Source: Casp-actino8 sp964563545 (GTDB lineage Bacteria > Actinomycetota > Acidimicrobiia > Acidimicrobiales > Ilumatobacteraceae). Taken from it: DNA of 64,000 nucleotides. Below are positions 32,762 through 42,302 of this stretch, one piece after another (position 1 is the first letter of the stretch; each line of letters opens with the position of its first letter). A program made the translations under genes and the position numbers. The notes beneath the pieces were generated by a model that saw nothing but the letters and a program-made list of their open reading frames with translations, made no database searches and was not told where the DNA came from. The DNA lies in NCBI GenBank assembly GCA_964563545.1, contig CAZLXB010000001.1, positions 1-64,000 of the forward strand, in the 5' to 3' direction.

Positions 32762-33466
32762 TCAGCGCGGGCGTTCGAACTTGTAGCCGAGTCCGCGAAT
32801 CGTGACGATCCGCTTCGGTTCGGCCGGATCGACTTCGACCTTGGCCCGCAACCGCTTGATGTGGACGTCGAGAGTCTTGGTGTCGCCCACGTAATCGATT
32901 CCCCACACACGATCGATCAGGGTCTCACGGGTCAGCACCCGACCGGCGTTGGCGAGCAGAAGATGAAGGAGTTCGAATTCCTTGAGCGGCATGGCGACTT
33001 CGACTCCGTCGACGCGCACGATGTGTTCGTCGGGATCGAGGCTGATGGGCCCGACCTGGAGTACACCGGGTTCGACCACGATTCCGCCGGACGAATCAGT
33101 GGAACCGCGGCGCGTGACGGCCCGCATTCGGGCGACCAATTCGCGCATCCGGTACGGCTTGGTGATGTAGTCGTCGGCCCCGACTTCGAGTCCCACGACG
33201 GTGTCGATCTCGGAACCCTTGGCGGTGACCATGATGATCGGGACCTGCGTGCGCTTGCGAAGTTGCCGGCAGACGTCGATACCCGACATCTTGGGCAACA
33301 TCACGTCGAGCAGGACGAGATCGGGTTGCACGGCATCGAACTTCGACAGGGCCTCGAGCCCGTCTCGTGCGACTTCGACCCGAAAGCCTTCGCGCTTCAG
33401 ACCCACCGAGAGGGCATCGACGAAACTCTCCTCGTCCTCCACGATGAGAACCGTCTGCATCGCCAT
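32762..33466 (-). CDS. regX3: OmpR-family response regulator, RegX3/PhoB-like
   Basis: A 234-residue two-component regulator of phosphate starvation genes. The receiver domain has IVEDEES, the phosphorylated Asp in LVLLDVMLPKMSG at about residue 55, and the Lys in YITKPY. The C-terminal winged helix ends with TLDVHIKRLRAKVE and IVTIRGLGYKFERP. ATG 33466 has GAGGAGG seven bases upstream. It lies 15 bases after senX3 and closes the phoU-phoU-senX3-regX3 run. The PHO-box-like repeats in front of pstS and ppk are its expected targets. Confidence 0.93.
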   Translation of the reverse strand: MAMQTVLIVEDEESFVDALSVGLKREGFRVEVARDGLEALSKFDAVQPDLVLLDVMLPKMSGIDVCRQLRKRTQVPIIMVTAKGSEIDTVVGLEVGADDYITKPYRMRELVARMRAVTRRGSTDSSGGIVVEPGVLQVGPISLDPDEHIVRVDGVEVAMPLKEFELLHLLLANAGRVLTRETLIDRVWGIDYVGDTKTLDVHIKRLRAKVEVDPAEPKRIVTIRGLGYKFERPR

Positions 33467-33481
33467 CGTGTCGCCTCCTCG

Positions 33482-34618
33482 TCAGCCGGCTTCGGCCAGA
33501 GTTGCACTGGCGAGTCCAGGAGCGGCCGGGACGCGAAGGGTGAAGGTGGATCCCTCACCTTCGATGCTCGCGACCATCACCTCGCCACCGTGGTTGTTGG
33601 CGACATGACGCACGATGGCCAGGCCGAGGCCCGTGCCGCCGGTTTCACGTGAACGGGCCCGATCGACGCGGTAGAAGCGCTCGAAGATGCGGTCGATGTC
33701 TCGCGCCGGTATTCCGATACCGAAGTCGCGAACGCGGAGATCGATCCAGACACCATCGGTGCCCGCCGAAATCTCGACCCGACCCTCGGCCTCCGAATAC
33801 TTGACGGCGTTCTCCACGAGATTGCCGAAGGCCGACACCAACTGGCGGCGATCACCCAACAGGCGAAGGCGTTCGCTCGGCTCGGTCACCACGACATCGA
33901 TGTGCCGGCGCTCGGAAAGCGGCCGAACCCGATCGACGGCTTCGGCGAGCACGAGAGAGACGGGAACCACTTCGCGGACGGCCTCGCCACCGAGTTCGAT
34001 CCGTGAGAGCTCGAGAAGATCGTCGATCGTTCGTCCGGCGCGCATCGCCTCATCGACCATCTTGCCGGCCAAGCGCGAGATCACTTCAGGTTCGTCGGCG
34101 TCCGCGAGCGCTTCGGCCAGAACCGCGAGGGCACCCACCGGGGTCTTGAGTTCGTGACTGATGTTGGCCACGAAATCGGTGCGTACGGCATCGAGGCGCG
34201 AGCGTTCGGTCACGTCTTCGATGGTCGCCACCGCACCACCTCCTTCGAGCGGCGATGCCGACACGGTGACAACCCGTCGCGGCGGACCGAACAACTCGAT
34301 GAACTGACGGCGGGTCTGACCATCGAGTGCGCCACGAAGGTGGACGTCGACCGCCTCGTCGACGAGAACGTCGGCATGAAGAGCGCCGGTCATACCCCGC
34401 GCCATGCGATTGCGGTAGACGACGTCACCGGTCGCCGACGCGATCACCACTCCGATCTCGAGACCTTCCACCGCCCGACCGACGATGTCAACCGCCGGTT
34501 CGACAACTGGTGCCCCGGAAACCGCCGGTGGGGTCACGGAACCCTGACGTCGTCTCTGCCACCACGCACCGAGGATCAGGCCCCCGATGACGGAGACCAC
34601 GATGAAGAGAAGCGTCAC
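33482..34618 (-). CDS. senX3: phosphate-sensing histidine kinase, SenX3/PhoR-like
   Basis: A 378-residue kinase. A single N-terminal helix (MTLLFIVVSVIGGLILGAWW) is followed by a PAS domain (GLEIGVVIASATGDVVYRN), the H-box NISHELKTPVGALAVLAEAL at about residue 155, the N-box NLVENAVKYSE, and the G-boxes DFGIGIP and GTGLGLAIV. The lack of a large external domain matches SenX3/PhoR, which read phosphate status through PstSCAB and PhoU. ATG 34618 overlaps the phoU stop in an ATGA. Confidence 0.93.
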   Translation of the reverse strand: MTLLFIVVSVIGGLILGAWWQRRRQGSVTPPAVSGAPVVEPAVDIVGRAVEGLEIGVVIASATGDVVYRNRMARGMTGALHADVLVDEAVDVHLRGALDGQTRRQFIELFGPPRRVVTVSASPLEGGGAVATIEDVTERSRLDAVRTDFVANISHELKTPVGALAVLAEALADADEPEVISRLAGKMVDEAMRAGRTIDDLLELSRIELGGEAVREVVPVSLVLAEAVDRVRPLSERRHIDVVVTEPSERLRLLGDRRQLVSAFGNLVENAVKYSEAEGRVEISAGTDGVWIDLRVRDFGIGIPARDIDRIFERFYRVDRARSRETGGTGLGLAIVRHVANNHGGEVMVASIEGEGSTFTLRVPAAPGLASATLAEAG

Positions 34619-35334
34619 GCCGACCCTTCCGGGCGGGTTCCGCCGATGGGGGTCCAGTCGGCGCGACCGTCACGACGGTGATCACCGGCCGGGGGCAACG
34701 TGCCGGTGATCTGGAATTCCACCAAGCGGGCGATGTTCACCGCGTGATCACCGATGCGCTCGAAGAAGCGGGCCGTGATGGCCATCTGAATGCCGACCGG
34801 CAAGTCGATGGCGCCGGCACTGTGCGACTCGAAGATCGTCTGGATGAACTGCTTCTGCAGTCCATCGAGGTACGTGTCCATGTCGGAGATCGACGTCGCC
34901 AGAGCGAGGTCCTGCTCGGCGTAGGCCTGCAGCGCCTGCTTCATGAGGAGGTGGGCCTGCTCCCCCATACGCGCGATGAGCGAACGGAGGTTGGCATCGA
35001 GCGGATGGCCGAAGATGCGCCGCGCCACCTTGCACAAGTTGGTCATGAGATCGGCCGAGCGTTCGAGTTCGGACGACATCTTCATGACGACCACCGCATG
35101 GCGAAGTTCGCTCGCAACCGGCGCGTGAAGAGCCATCAGGCGGATGCTCTCCTCTTCGAGCGTGATCGTGCGCGCGTCGTACTCGTCGTCGGCGAGGATC
35201 TGATACTGCGCGCCCTCCATGTCCTGCTCGAGAAGGATCGTCGTCGAACGACTGATGCCGTCGATCAACTTCTCACCGAGATTCAGGGTCTCGAGCCGCA
35301 AGTCCTCGAGTTTCTCGTGCGCGGTGCGATTCAC
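34615..35334 (-). CDS. phoU: phosphate signalling protein PhoU (second copy)
   Basis: A 239-residue all-helical protein with two PhoU repeats. The metal-binding E-x3-D pattern is visible in SSELERSADLMTNLCK and again in RFFERIGDHAVNIA. PhoU links the Pst transporter to the kinase and represses the Pho response when phosphate is plentiful. It is directly before senX3 with an ATGA overlap, and overlaps the upstream phoU the same way. The extra tail (GDHRRDGRADWTPIGG) is not part of the usual fold. Confidence 0.92.
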   Translation of the reverse strand: MNRTAHEKLEDLRLETLNLGEKLIDGISRSTTILLEQDMEGAQYQILADDEYDARTITLEEESIRLMALHAPVASELRHAVVVMKMSSELERSADLMTNLCKVARRIFGHPLDANLRSLIARMGEQAHLLMKQALQAYAEQDLALATSISDMDTYLDGLQKQFIQTIFESHSAGAIDLPVGIQMAITARFFERIGDHAVNIARLVEFQITGTLPPAGDHRRDGRADWTPIGGTRPEGSA

Positions 35335-36068
35335 TCCGACTCACCTCCCGCCGGGTGCGACGAGGTCCCCGCCGAGCGGCGTTGCCGGAAGCGATCAGCA
35401 CCCGAATGTTCGGGGAGCCAACCGGTGATCTCGAAGCGGACCTTCTCACCGATGTTCACGGCATGATCACCGAGTCGCTCGTAGAAGCGGGCGACCACTG
35501 CCATCTGAATGGCGACTTGCAGGTCGATACGTCCGGCGCTGTGCGATTCGAGGACCGCTTGGATGAACTGGCGTTGCAGATCGTCGAGAAAGGCATCCAT
35601 GTCGTCGATCGCCGCCGCTCGCGCCGCGTCACCGGTGGCGTACGAACTCGTGGCCTCGCTGAACAACTGACGGGCCTGCTCCGACATCTTGACAACGAGT
35701 CCACGAAGACGCGGATCGAAGTCGTGACCGTAGATACGTCGCGCCGCCTTGCAGATGTTGACGACGAGGTCACCCGATCGTTCGAGTTCGGCGCACATCT
35801 TGAGCGCAGCCACGACCTGACGTAGATCGCTGGCCACCGGCGCCTGCAGCGCCAGAATCTGGATGCAGCGTTGTTCCAACTCGTGCGTGCGCCGATCGAC
35901 GTCGTCGTCGGCGAGGATCATCGTCTCGGCACCGGTGAGATCCTGTTCGAGGAGGATCGTGGTGCACCGCGGGATCGACTCCACGATTCCGGCCGCCACA
36001 CGCACGAGTTCCTGATGGACCTCGGAGAGGTCCTTGTGGAACAACTTGCGTGTCTCCTCCATCGTCAT
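35331..36068 (-). CDS. phoU: phosphate signalling protein PhoU (first copy)
   Basis: A 245-residue PhoU. The two metal-binding repeats read CAELERSGDLVVNICK and RFYERLGDHAVNIGEK. It is clearly related to the downstream copy but far from identical, so the duplication is old. ATG 36068 lies four bases after the pstB stop; ATG 36062 is an alternative. Its end overlaps the second phoU in an ATGA. Two adjacent phoU genes between pst and the kinase suggest that each PhoU may serve a different partner. Confidence 0.92.
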   Translation of the reverse strand: MTMEETRKLFHKDLSEVHQELVRVAAGIVESIPRCTTILLEQDLTGAETMILADDDVDRRTHELEQRCIQILALQAPVASDLRQVVAALKMCAELERSGDLVVNICKAARRIYGHDFDPRLRGLVVKMSEQARQLFSEATSSYATGDAARAAAIDDMDAFLDDLQRQFIQAVLESHSAGRIDLQVAIQMAVVARFYERLGDHAVNIGEKVRFEITGWLPEHSGADRFRQRRSAGTSSHPAGGESE

Positions 36069-36072
36069 CGGA

Positions 36073-36930
36073 TCACCCGAATCGACCGGTGACGTAGGCC
36101 TCGGTCCGCTCGTCGCCGGGGTTGGAGAAGATCTTCTGGGTGTCGTCGAACTCGACGAGAACACCCGTACGACGATCGCTCTCGGGATTGACCTCGGTCG
36201 TGAAGAACGCAGTTCGGTCGCTCACACGCGCCGCCTGCTGCATGTTGTGAGTCACGATGATGATCGTGAAGTCCTGTTTGATCTCCTGCATGAGATCCTC
36301 GATACGCGCCGTGGCAATCGGATCGAGGGCCGAACACGGCTCGTCCATCAGGATCACGTCGGGCTTGACCGCGATACAGCGCGCGATGCAGAGGCGCTGC
36401 TGCTGCCCGCCCGAGAGCCCCATGGCCGAGGCCTTGAGGCGGTCCTTCACTTCGTCCCACAACGCGGCACGCTTCAGTGACGACTCGACGATCTCGTCGA
36501 GTTCGGCCTTCTTCTTGATTCCGTTCAACCGAGGGCCGAACGCAAGGTTGTCGTAGATGCTCTTCGGGAACGGATTCGGCTTCTGGAAGACCATCCCCAC
36601 CCGGCGGCGAACCTCGACGGCGTCGACGTCTTTCCCGTAGAGATCGATGCCGTGATATTCGACGGTTCCTTCGACGCGAGCCGAGGGGATCAGATCGTTC
36701 ATGCGGTCGAAGCAGCGCAGGACGGTCGACTTGCCACAACCGGACGGTCCGATGAAAGCGGTGATGTCCTGACCACGGATCTCGATGTCGACATCTCGAA
36801 CCGCACGGAAATCCCCGTAGTAAACGGCGAGGTCGCGGGTCCGGAACACCGGCGCCGTCTCGGTTGCATTGTTGGGGTCCATGCCCTCGACTCCATCCTG
36901 TGTCTTCACTGTCACGCCTGTATCCATCAT
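36073..36930 (-). CDS. pstB: phosphate ABC transporter ATPase PstB
   Basis: A 285-residue ABC ATPase that powers high-affinity phosphate import. Walker A is GPSGCGKST, the signature LSGGQQQRLCIAR and Walker B VILMDEPCSALDP; the diagnostic PstB segments VGMVFQKPNPFPKSIYDN and ITHNMQQAARVSD-type H-loop are present. ATG 36930 lies five bases after pstA; ATG 36882 (MDPNN) is an alternative giving a shorter N-terminus. Confidence 0.95.
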   Translation of the reverse strand: MMDTGVTVKTQDGVEGMDPNNATETAPVFRTRDLAVYYGDFRAVRDVDIEIRGQDITAFIGPSGCGKSTVLRCFDRMNDLIPSARVEGTVEYHGIDLYGKDVDAVEVRRRVGMVFQKPNPFPKSIYDNLAFGPRLNGIKKKAELDEIVESSLKRAALWDEVKDRLKASAMGLSGGQQQRLCIARCIAVKPDVILMDEPCSALDPIATARIEDLMQEIKQDFTIIIVTHNMQQAARVSDRTAFFTTEVNPESDRRTGVLVEFDDTQKIFSNPGDERTEAYVTGRFG

Positions 36931-36935
36931 GCCCG

Positions 36936-37883
36936 TTACCACCGCTTCTCGAACCGGTTGCGCAGCCAGATGGCGAGCGCGTTGATCAGCACGACGAGGA
37001 TCAGAAGAATCAGCGAGGCGGCGCCGGTCACGGCCTGGAAGTCGGCGCCGGTCTGACGGGCGTACGAGAAGATCGCCACCGGCATGGACGTGAATCCGCC
37101 CTTGGTGATCTGCTCCCATAGTCCCTGATCACCGGTGCGGAGAAGACCGGTGATGCCACCGACCAAGAGAAGCGGAGCCGCCTCACCTGCGGCGCGCGAC
37201 AGAGCAAGCACGGTTCCGGTGAGGATTCCGGGCGCAGCCGAGGGAAGAACGTGCGAGCGGACGGTCTCCCACTTGGTGGCGCCAACACCGTAGGCACCCT
37301 CGCGGATCGACTGCGGAACCGCGCGCAGGGCCTCCGATGCGGTGATGATCACGACGGGCAACACGAGAACGGCAAGAGCCAGGCCGCCGGAAATGACGGT
37401 CCGGCCACCAGTGATGCCGCCGGCGAATTTCACGAAGATGGTGAGGCCGAGGATGCCGTACACAATCGACGGAACTCCAGCAAGGTTGCGCACATTGATG
37501 CGGATCAGACGGGCGAAGAACGACTTACCGGCGTACTCCTCGAGGAAGACCGCGCACGCGATGCCGAGTGGAAAAGCGACAACGGCCACGATGACAGACA
37601 TCGTCAGGGTTCCTCTAATCGCCTGCCACACGCCTGCTTCATCGGCGTTCGAAGCGTCGAGTCCCGAACTCAGGAAGTCACCGAGGCGACCCGACAGGAC
37701 AGGCCAGGCCCGCTGAACGAGATTGACGATGAGTGCCACGAGGATCAGAAGGGACAGCACGAGCGTGGCGAGAAGAACGGCCTCGACGGCCCTCCCCCGA
37801 ACGTCGCGCTTCGAGCTGCTGAGTTGAACTGTCAGAGACGAGGCGGTGGTCGCGCCGTGACTGGCCGGAGTGGCGAGGGCCAT
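36936..37883 (-). CDS. pstA: phosphate ABC transporter permease PstA
   Basis: A 315-residue membrane permease with about six helices. The family motifs are EEYAGKSFFARLIRINVRNLAGVPSIVYG-like (split here as EEYAG, RNLAGVPSIVYG) and the EAA loop SEALRAVPQSIREGAYGVGATKW. It pairs with PstC to form the phosphate channel. ATG 37883 lies one base after the pstC stop, so translation is coupled. Confidence 0.94.
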   Translation of the reverse strand: MALATPASHGATTASSLTVQLSSSKRDVRGRAVEAVLLATLVLSLLILVALIVNLVQRAWPVLSGRLGDFLSSGLDASNADEAGVWQAIRGTLTMSVIVAVVAFPLGIACAVFLEEYAGKSFFARLIRINVRNLAGVPSIVYGILGLTIFVKFAGGITGGRTVISGGLALAVLVLPVVIITASEALRAVPQSIREGAYGVGATKWETVRSHVLPSAAPGILTGTVLALSRAAGEAAPLLLVGGITGLLRTGDQGLWEQITKGGFTSMPVAIFSYARQTGADFQAVTGAASLILLILVVLINALAIWLRNRFEKRW

Positions 37884-37884
37884 G

Positions 37885-38823
37885 TCAGTACTCCTCACGA
37901 ACCTTGCGGACCAAACGGTCACCGAGCACGTTGAGAACGAGGGTCATCATGAAGAGCAGGAAGCCGACGAAGAACAAGCTCTGAAACGCCAACCCGTCAC
38001 CGGCCACTTGGTCGGACCCGAAGCCGAGCGCGGCCATGGCCGCGGTCATCGTCTGACCGGGTTGGAAGAGATCGGTGGAGAACAAACCACCGCCGACGGC
38101 ACCGGCGGCGATGGCCACGACCATCGTCTCGCCGATCGCGCGCGACACGCCGAGAATGAGAGCGGCGACCACACCCGAGATCGAGGCCGGGAGCACCACG
38201 CGAAAAGTCGTGGGCACACGACGCGCACCGAGGCCGAAGGACGCTTCCCGCAGTGACATCGGCACGGCCCGCAACGCGTCCTCGGTGACCGATGCGATGA
38301 TCGGAATGGTGAGGATGCCCACTGCGGCACCGGCCGAAGCGATATTGAACGCCTTGTTGGCGCCACCCACCAACCACGTGACGATGTTGGGGTTGATGAA
38401 CGAAATGGCGAAGTAACCGATCACGACACTCGGGATACCGGCGAGTACCTCGATGATCGGCTTCAGGAACTTGCGCACTCGGGGTCGGGCGAACTCGGCC
38501 AGATACACGGCCACACCCAACCCGAGCGGTACGGCGATGAGCATGGCCACACCGGTGACCATCAACGTGCCGACGAACAGCGTCTTGATGTCGAACATCC
38601 CTCGCCGCGGGAACCACCCGATGGTCCACAGATCGGCTTTGGGAACGTTCCAGAAGAAGCTCCACGCATCCTTGAAGAGCGTGTAGATGATGAGCAGAGT
38701 GATGAGGAGTGTCATCAGCCCGGCGGCCGTGAAAACGTACTTCATTCGGGTATCGGACCGGCGACGACTGGGCGACAGTCGTAACTGACCCGTATCCCAT
38801 TTCTTCGACATCGCAGTCGTCAT
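37885..38823 (-). CDS. pstC: phosphate ABC transporter permease PstC
   Basis: A 312-residue membrane permease. It shows the PstC motifs EVLAGIPSVVIGYFA and the EAA loop DALRAVPMSLREASFGLGARR, with about six helices. AGGAG lies five bases before ATG 38823. A stem-loop between pstS and pstC probably sets a lower level of expression for the permease genes than for the binding protein. Confidence 0.94.
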   Translation of the reverse strand: MTTAMSKKWDTGQLRLSPSRRRSDTRMKYVFTAAGLMTLLITLLIIYTLFKDAWSFFWNVPKADLWTIGWFPRRGMFDIKTLFVGTLMVTGVAMLIAVPLGLGVAVYLAEFARPRVRKFLKPIIEVLAGIPSVVIGYFAISFINPNIVTWLVGGANKAFNIASAGAAVGILTIPIIASVTEDALRAVPMSLREASFGLGARRVPTTFRVVLPASISGVVAALILGVSRAIGETMVVAIAAGAVGGGLFSTDLFQPGQTMTAAMAALGFGSDQVAGDGLAFQSLFFVGFLLFMMTLVLNVLGDRLVRKVREEY

Positions 38824-38884
38824 CTGCTCTCCTGCCCTACCGATCCCCGATAAGGGATCGGAACGATTCGAACACTAAACGAAC

Positions 38885-38916
38885 GGGGGTGTCGCCTCCG
38901 ATAAGGCGACACCCCC
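38885..38916 (-). terminator. stem-loop between pstS and pstC
   Basis: A perfect 12-bp stem (GGGGGTGTCGCC with its complement) closes an 8-base loop (38897-38904). It lies 31 bases after the pstS stop and about 60 bases before pstC. On the transcribed minus strand the stem is followed by GTTCGTTTAG, a weak T-rich tail. It likely ends most pstS messages and/or protects their 3' end. Confidence 0.7.
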
Positions 38917-38946
38917 TCGTTTCACCAGTTCCCGAAGGGGAACTCG

Positions 38947-40050
38947 TCACTTGCCGCCGTCGCGGGTGCCGACTTCCTTGGCTTCCCACACGGCGCGGGT
39001 GGCCTCGGTGTCGGCGGCATTCATCGGCACGTAAGGCACCTGGCCTTCACCCGTACCGATCACGGCCAGACCTTCATCGGAGAGGTAGAAGTCGACGAAG
39101 GCCTCGAGGGCCGGATTCTCAGCCAACTTGGCGGCATTCACGTAGATGTAGAGCGAACGGGCAATCGGGTAGTCACCCGAGGCGATGGTCTCCGGAGACG
39201 GCTCCACGCAACCCTTGCCCTTGTCGACCTGCAACGGCCTCACGACGTCGAGGTTCTCCTCCACGAAGGCGAAACCGACCCAACCGAGCGACGTGTCATT
39301 GGCCGCGATGCCCTCGATGATCACGTTGTCATTCGGGCTCGCGGTGTAATCCGGGCGCGGGGCGTCATCGTCGACTTCGAGGGCCTTGGCGACCTTGGCA
39401 AGGACGATCTCCACGAAGGAGTCGAACGTGCCCGACTCCTCACCGGGGGCGGTCACCGTGAGCGGCGCATCGGGATAAGGGGTGTGAAGGGTTCCGAAGT
39501 CGGTGCCCACCTTGGCCGAGAGTTCGGCGGCGGCATCGTTGGCGTCACTCCAGTTGTTGCGGCCGGTGGCGTCAGGTCCGAGAAGCACCCACAGGTCGGC
39601 GAAGCTCACGCATTCGACCGCCGTGTTCTTGGCTGAAGTGATGACCGCAAGACCGTCGATGGCGACCTCGAGCTCGACGTACTCGATGCCAGCATCGGCG
39701 CAGGTCTGGGCCTCTTCGGCCTTGATCGGACGCGAGGCGTCGGAGATGTCGGTCTCGCCGGCACAGAACTTGGCGAAGCCGTCACCTGTGCCCGGGCCTT
39801 CCACCTGAATGGCCACATCGGGATTCGCCTCGCCGAACAACTTGGCCACTGCGGTGGTGATGGGCTCCACAGTCGACGAACCCGACACGAAAATCGAACC
39901 ACTCAGACCAGGCTCGGGAGACATGGTGGTCTCAGCCGCCGAAGAAGCCGGAGCCTCGGTTGCTTCACTACTGGAATCGTCGCCACCACAGGCGGCCAAG
40001 GGCAGAACCACGGCGAGTGCCGCAACTGCCGACCAACGCTTACTGATCAT
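38947..40050 (-). CDS. pstS: phosphate-binding lipoprotein PstS
   Basis: A 367-residue extracytoplasmic phosphate-binding protein. The signal peptide ends in the lipobox LAAC with the lipidated cysteine at residue 21, followed by a Ser/Thr/Glu-rich linker. Binding-site segments are IFVSGSSTVEPIT, ISDASRPIK and PGEESGTFDSF. AAGGAG lies just upstream of ATG 40050. It begins the pstSCAB operon and has a PHO-box-like direct repeat 86-102 bases upstream. Confidence 0.95.
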   Translation of the reverse strand: MISKRWSAVAALAVVLPLAACGGDDSSSEATEAPASSAAETTMSPEPGLSGSIFVSGSSTVEPITTAVAKLFGEANPDVAIQVEGPGTGDGFAKFCAGETDISDASRPIKAEEAQTCADAGIEYVELEVAIDGLAVITSAKNTAVECVSFADLWVLLGPDATGRNNWSDANDAAAELSAKVGTDFGTLHTPYPDAPLTVTAPGEESGTFDSFVEIVLAKVAKALEVDDDAPRPDYTASPNDNVIIEGIAANDTSLGWVGFAFVEENLDVVRPLQVDKGKGCVEPSPETIASGDYPIARSLYIYVNAAKLAENPALEAFVDFYLSDEGLAVIGTGEGQVPYVPMNAADTEATRAVWEAKEVGTRDGGK

Positions 40051-40135
40051 CGTTTCTCCTTGTTTGGGGGCACGGGTTCACGATCCGTGCGAGGAAGAAC
40101 CTAAGAAAGCCACCTTTCCGATAGACGAGAACCAG

Positions 40136-40152
40136 GTGAACGCCAAGTGAAC
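40136..40152 (-). promoter_or_regulatory. PHO-box-like direct repeat upstream of pstS
   Basis: On the pstS coding strand two GTTCAC units are spaced 11 bases apart (GTTCAC-N5-GTTCAC). Tandem 11-base GTTCAC repeats are the known binding pattern of actinobacterial phosphate response regulators such as PhoP and RegX3. Its place, 86-102 bases before the ATG, suits activation. Confidence 0.7.
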
Positions 40153-40196
40153 TGATGGCGACGAACTGGTCGTTTGGGATCGATGAGAAAGCGAAG

Positions 40197-42284
40197 TCAG
40201 GAAGGCCGGATCGAACGCCGGGTCTGCTGATCCGAGGCCCATTCGTACATGAGGCGCTGCGGATGGGGTTCGAACATCGTCGGGCCGACCCGCTCCCACG
40301 AACCGTCGGCGCGCATCTCGAACGACGGGCTGTCGTCGGCAAGGAGGACGGCCAGCGTGTGATCGAGCCACTCCTGATGACGCACGTTGGTGAGAGGAGT
40401 GAGTACCTCCACGCGCCGATCGAGATTGCGGCCCATGAGGTCGGCCGAACCGATGAGATGCAACGGCTGGTTCTCCCCCCGACCGTTGGCGAAGCGATAG
40501 ATGCGCGAATGCTCGAGGTACCGACCGAGAACCGAACGCACCCGGATGTTGTCCGACAATCCCGGCACTCCGGCCTTCAGGCTGCAGATGCCACGGATCA
40601 CGAGATCGACACGCGCACCCTTCTGCGACGCGGCGTACAGCTCCTCGATGACCGCCACATCGGCCAGCGAGTTCAGCTTCATCGTGATGTGCCCCGAGGC
40701 TCCGTGATCGGCTTCGCAGCGGATGAGCTCGGTCATGCGCGAACGCAAATGATCGGGGGCGACCACGAGGCTCTTGTAGTCGACGTCGCGCGAGTAACCC
40801 GTGAGGTGATTGAACAGCTGCGCAGCATCAGCCGTGATCTCCGGTTCGCACGTGAAGTAACCGAGATCTTCATACAGACGCGCGGTCCGCGAGTTGTAGT
40901 TGCCGGTCCCGAAGTGTGCGTACCGACGAAGTCCATCGGAGTCCTCGCGAACCACCAGAACGCACTTGGCATGGGTCTTCAGACCGACGACTCCGTACAC
41001 GACGTGCACACCGGCCCGTTCGAAAGCCTTGGCCCAGGTGACGTTGACCGCTTCGTCGAAGCGCGCTTTCAACTCCACCAGCACCGCAACCTGCACACCG
41101 CGTTCGGCGGCGCGAATGAGATGCTGTGCGATCGGACTGTCGCCACTCGTGCGATAGAGCGTCATCTTGATGCTCTGCACCTTCGGGTCGTCGGCTGCCT
41201 GCGAGAGGAACTCCTCCACCGAACTGGCGAAACTCTCGTACGGGTGGTGAACGAGAAGAGCTCGTTCGCGTATCACCGAGAAGATCGAACGGTCGGCATC
41301 CTGCGCGGCGGCGAGTCGACCGGCGGTGACCGGAACCCAAGGATCGTCCTTCAGATTCGGACGGTCGATCGCGTGAACCTGCCACAGGCACGTGAGATCG
41401 AGCGGTCCGCGAACCATCACCACATCGACCGGTTCGAGATCGTGCTCGTCGACGAGGACTTCGAGCATCGCATTGGACACACCGTCTTCGACCTCGAGTC
41501 GCACGGCACGTCCGAAACGACGACGGCGAAGTTCCATCTCGACGGCTTGCAAAAGATCGTCGGCTTCCTCGTCCTCCACCGTGAGGTCGGCGTTTCGCGT
41601 CACCCGGAAAGCGACGGCGTCGACGATCTCCATGCCCGGGAAGAGACTCGCCAGGTTGGCCTCGATGACATCCTCCACCGGGATGAATCGGCCCGATGTG
41701 GGGAGGGCGATCAGTCGTGGGAAGACCGTCGGAACCTTGACCCGTGCGAATCGCTCCTCACCCGACTTCGGATCACGGACGATCACAGCCAGGCTCAAGG
41801 CCAGGTTCGAGACGTACGGGAACGGATGAGCGGGATCCACGGCGAGCGGGGTCAACACGGGGAAGACCCGCTCCTCGTAGAAGCGGCCGCAATGTTCCCG
41901 TTCTTCCCCGGTCAGGTCGGCCCAGGTGCAGAGTTCGATTCCCTCGCGCGACAACTGGGGCAAGAGCACGTCGAGCAGGATGCGTTGCTGGCGGGTCGCG
42001 AGTTCACGGACCCGCACCAGCGCCGCCGACAACTGCTCGCTCGGGGTCATGCCGTCAGCGAGAGGCTTAGTGATGCCGGCCGCAACTTGGTCCTTCATGG
42101 CCGCCACGCGAACCTGGAAGAACTCGTCCATGTTCGACGAGAAGATCGCCGAGAACTTCACCCTCTCGAGAAGTGGAATGCCCGGTTCGGTGGACAGACG
42201 AAGCACGCGCTCGTCGAAGTCGAGCCAACTCAACTCTCGATTGATGAACCTCGGGTCCACGGGGTGAGAGTAGACACCTGTCAC
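40197..42284 (-). CDS. ppk1: polyphosphate kinase 1
   Basis: A 695-residue enzyme that makes polyphosphate from ATP. It has the N-terminal FINRELSWLDFDERVL, VHHPYESF, the autophosphorylated histidine in LKTHAKCVLVVR at about residue 435, and RYAHFGTGNYN at about 455. The length and C-terminal domains are normal for PPK1. The GTG start has GGGAG six bases upstream. It lies 146 bases upstream of pstS in the same direction, so phosphate storage and uptake are grouped. Confidence 0.96.
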   Translation of the reverse strand: MTGVYSHPVDPRFINRELSWLDFDERVLRLSTEPGIPLLERVKFSAIFSSNMDEFFQVRVAAMKDQVAAGITKPLADGMTPSEQLSAALVRVRELATRQQRILLDVLLPQLSREGIELCTWADLTGEEREHCGRFYEERVFPVLTPLAVDPAHPFPYVSNLALSLAVIVRDPKSGEERFARVKVPTVFPRLIALPTSGRFIPVEDVIEANLASLFPGMEIVDAVAFRVTRNADLTVEDEEADDLLQAVEMELRRRRFGRAVRLEVEDGVSNAMLEVLVDEHDLEPVDVVMVRGPLDLTCLWQVHAIDRPNLKDDPWVPVTAGRLAAAQDADRSIFSVIRERALLVHHPYESFASSVEEFLSQAADDPKVQSIKMTLYRTSGDSPIAQHLIRAAERGVQVAVLVELKARFDEAVNVTWAKAFERAGVHVVYGVVGLKTHAKCVLVVREDSDGLRRYAHFGTGNYNSRTARLYEDLGYFTCEPEITADAAQLFNHLTGYSRDVDYKSLVVAPDHLRSRMTELIRCEADHGASGHITMKLNSLADVAVIEELYAASQKGARVDLVIRGICSLKAGVPGLSDNIRVRSVLGRYLEHSRIYRFANGRGENQPLHLIGSADLMGRNLDRRVEVLTPLTNVRHQEWLDHTLAVLLADDSPSFEMRADGSWERVGPTMFEPHPQRLMYEWASDQQTRRSIRPS

Positions 42285-42302
42285 GATCGGCTCCCGGTGG
42301 CA

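Noticed and set aside
40068..40088. Riboswitch-like hairpin in the pstS leader (GCACGG/CCGTGC)
   Set aside because: Only a single 6-bp stem is seen, with no family signature; regulation is better explained by the PHO-box-like repeat.
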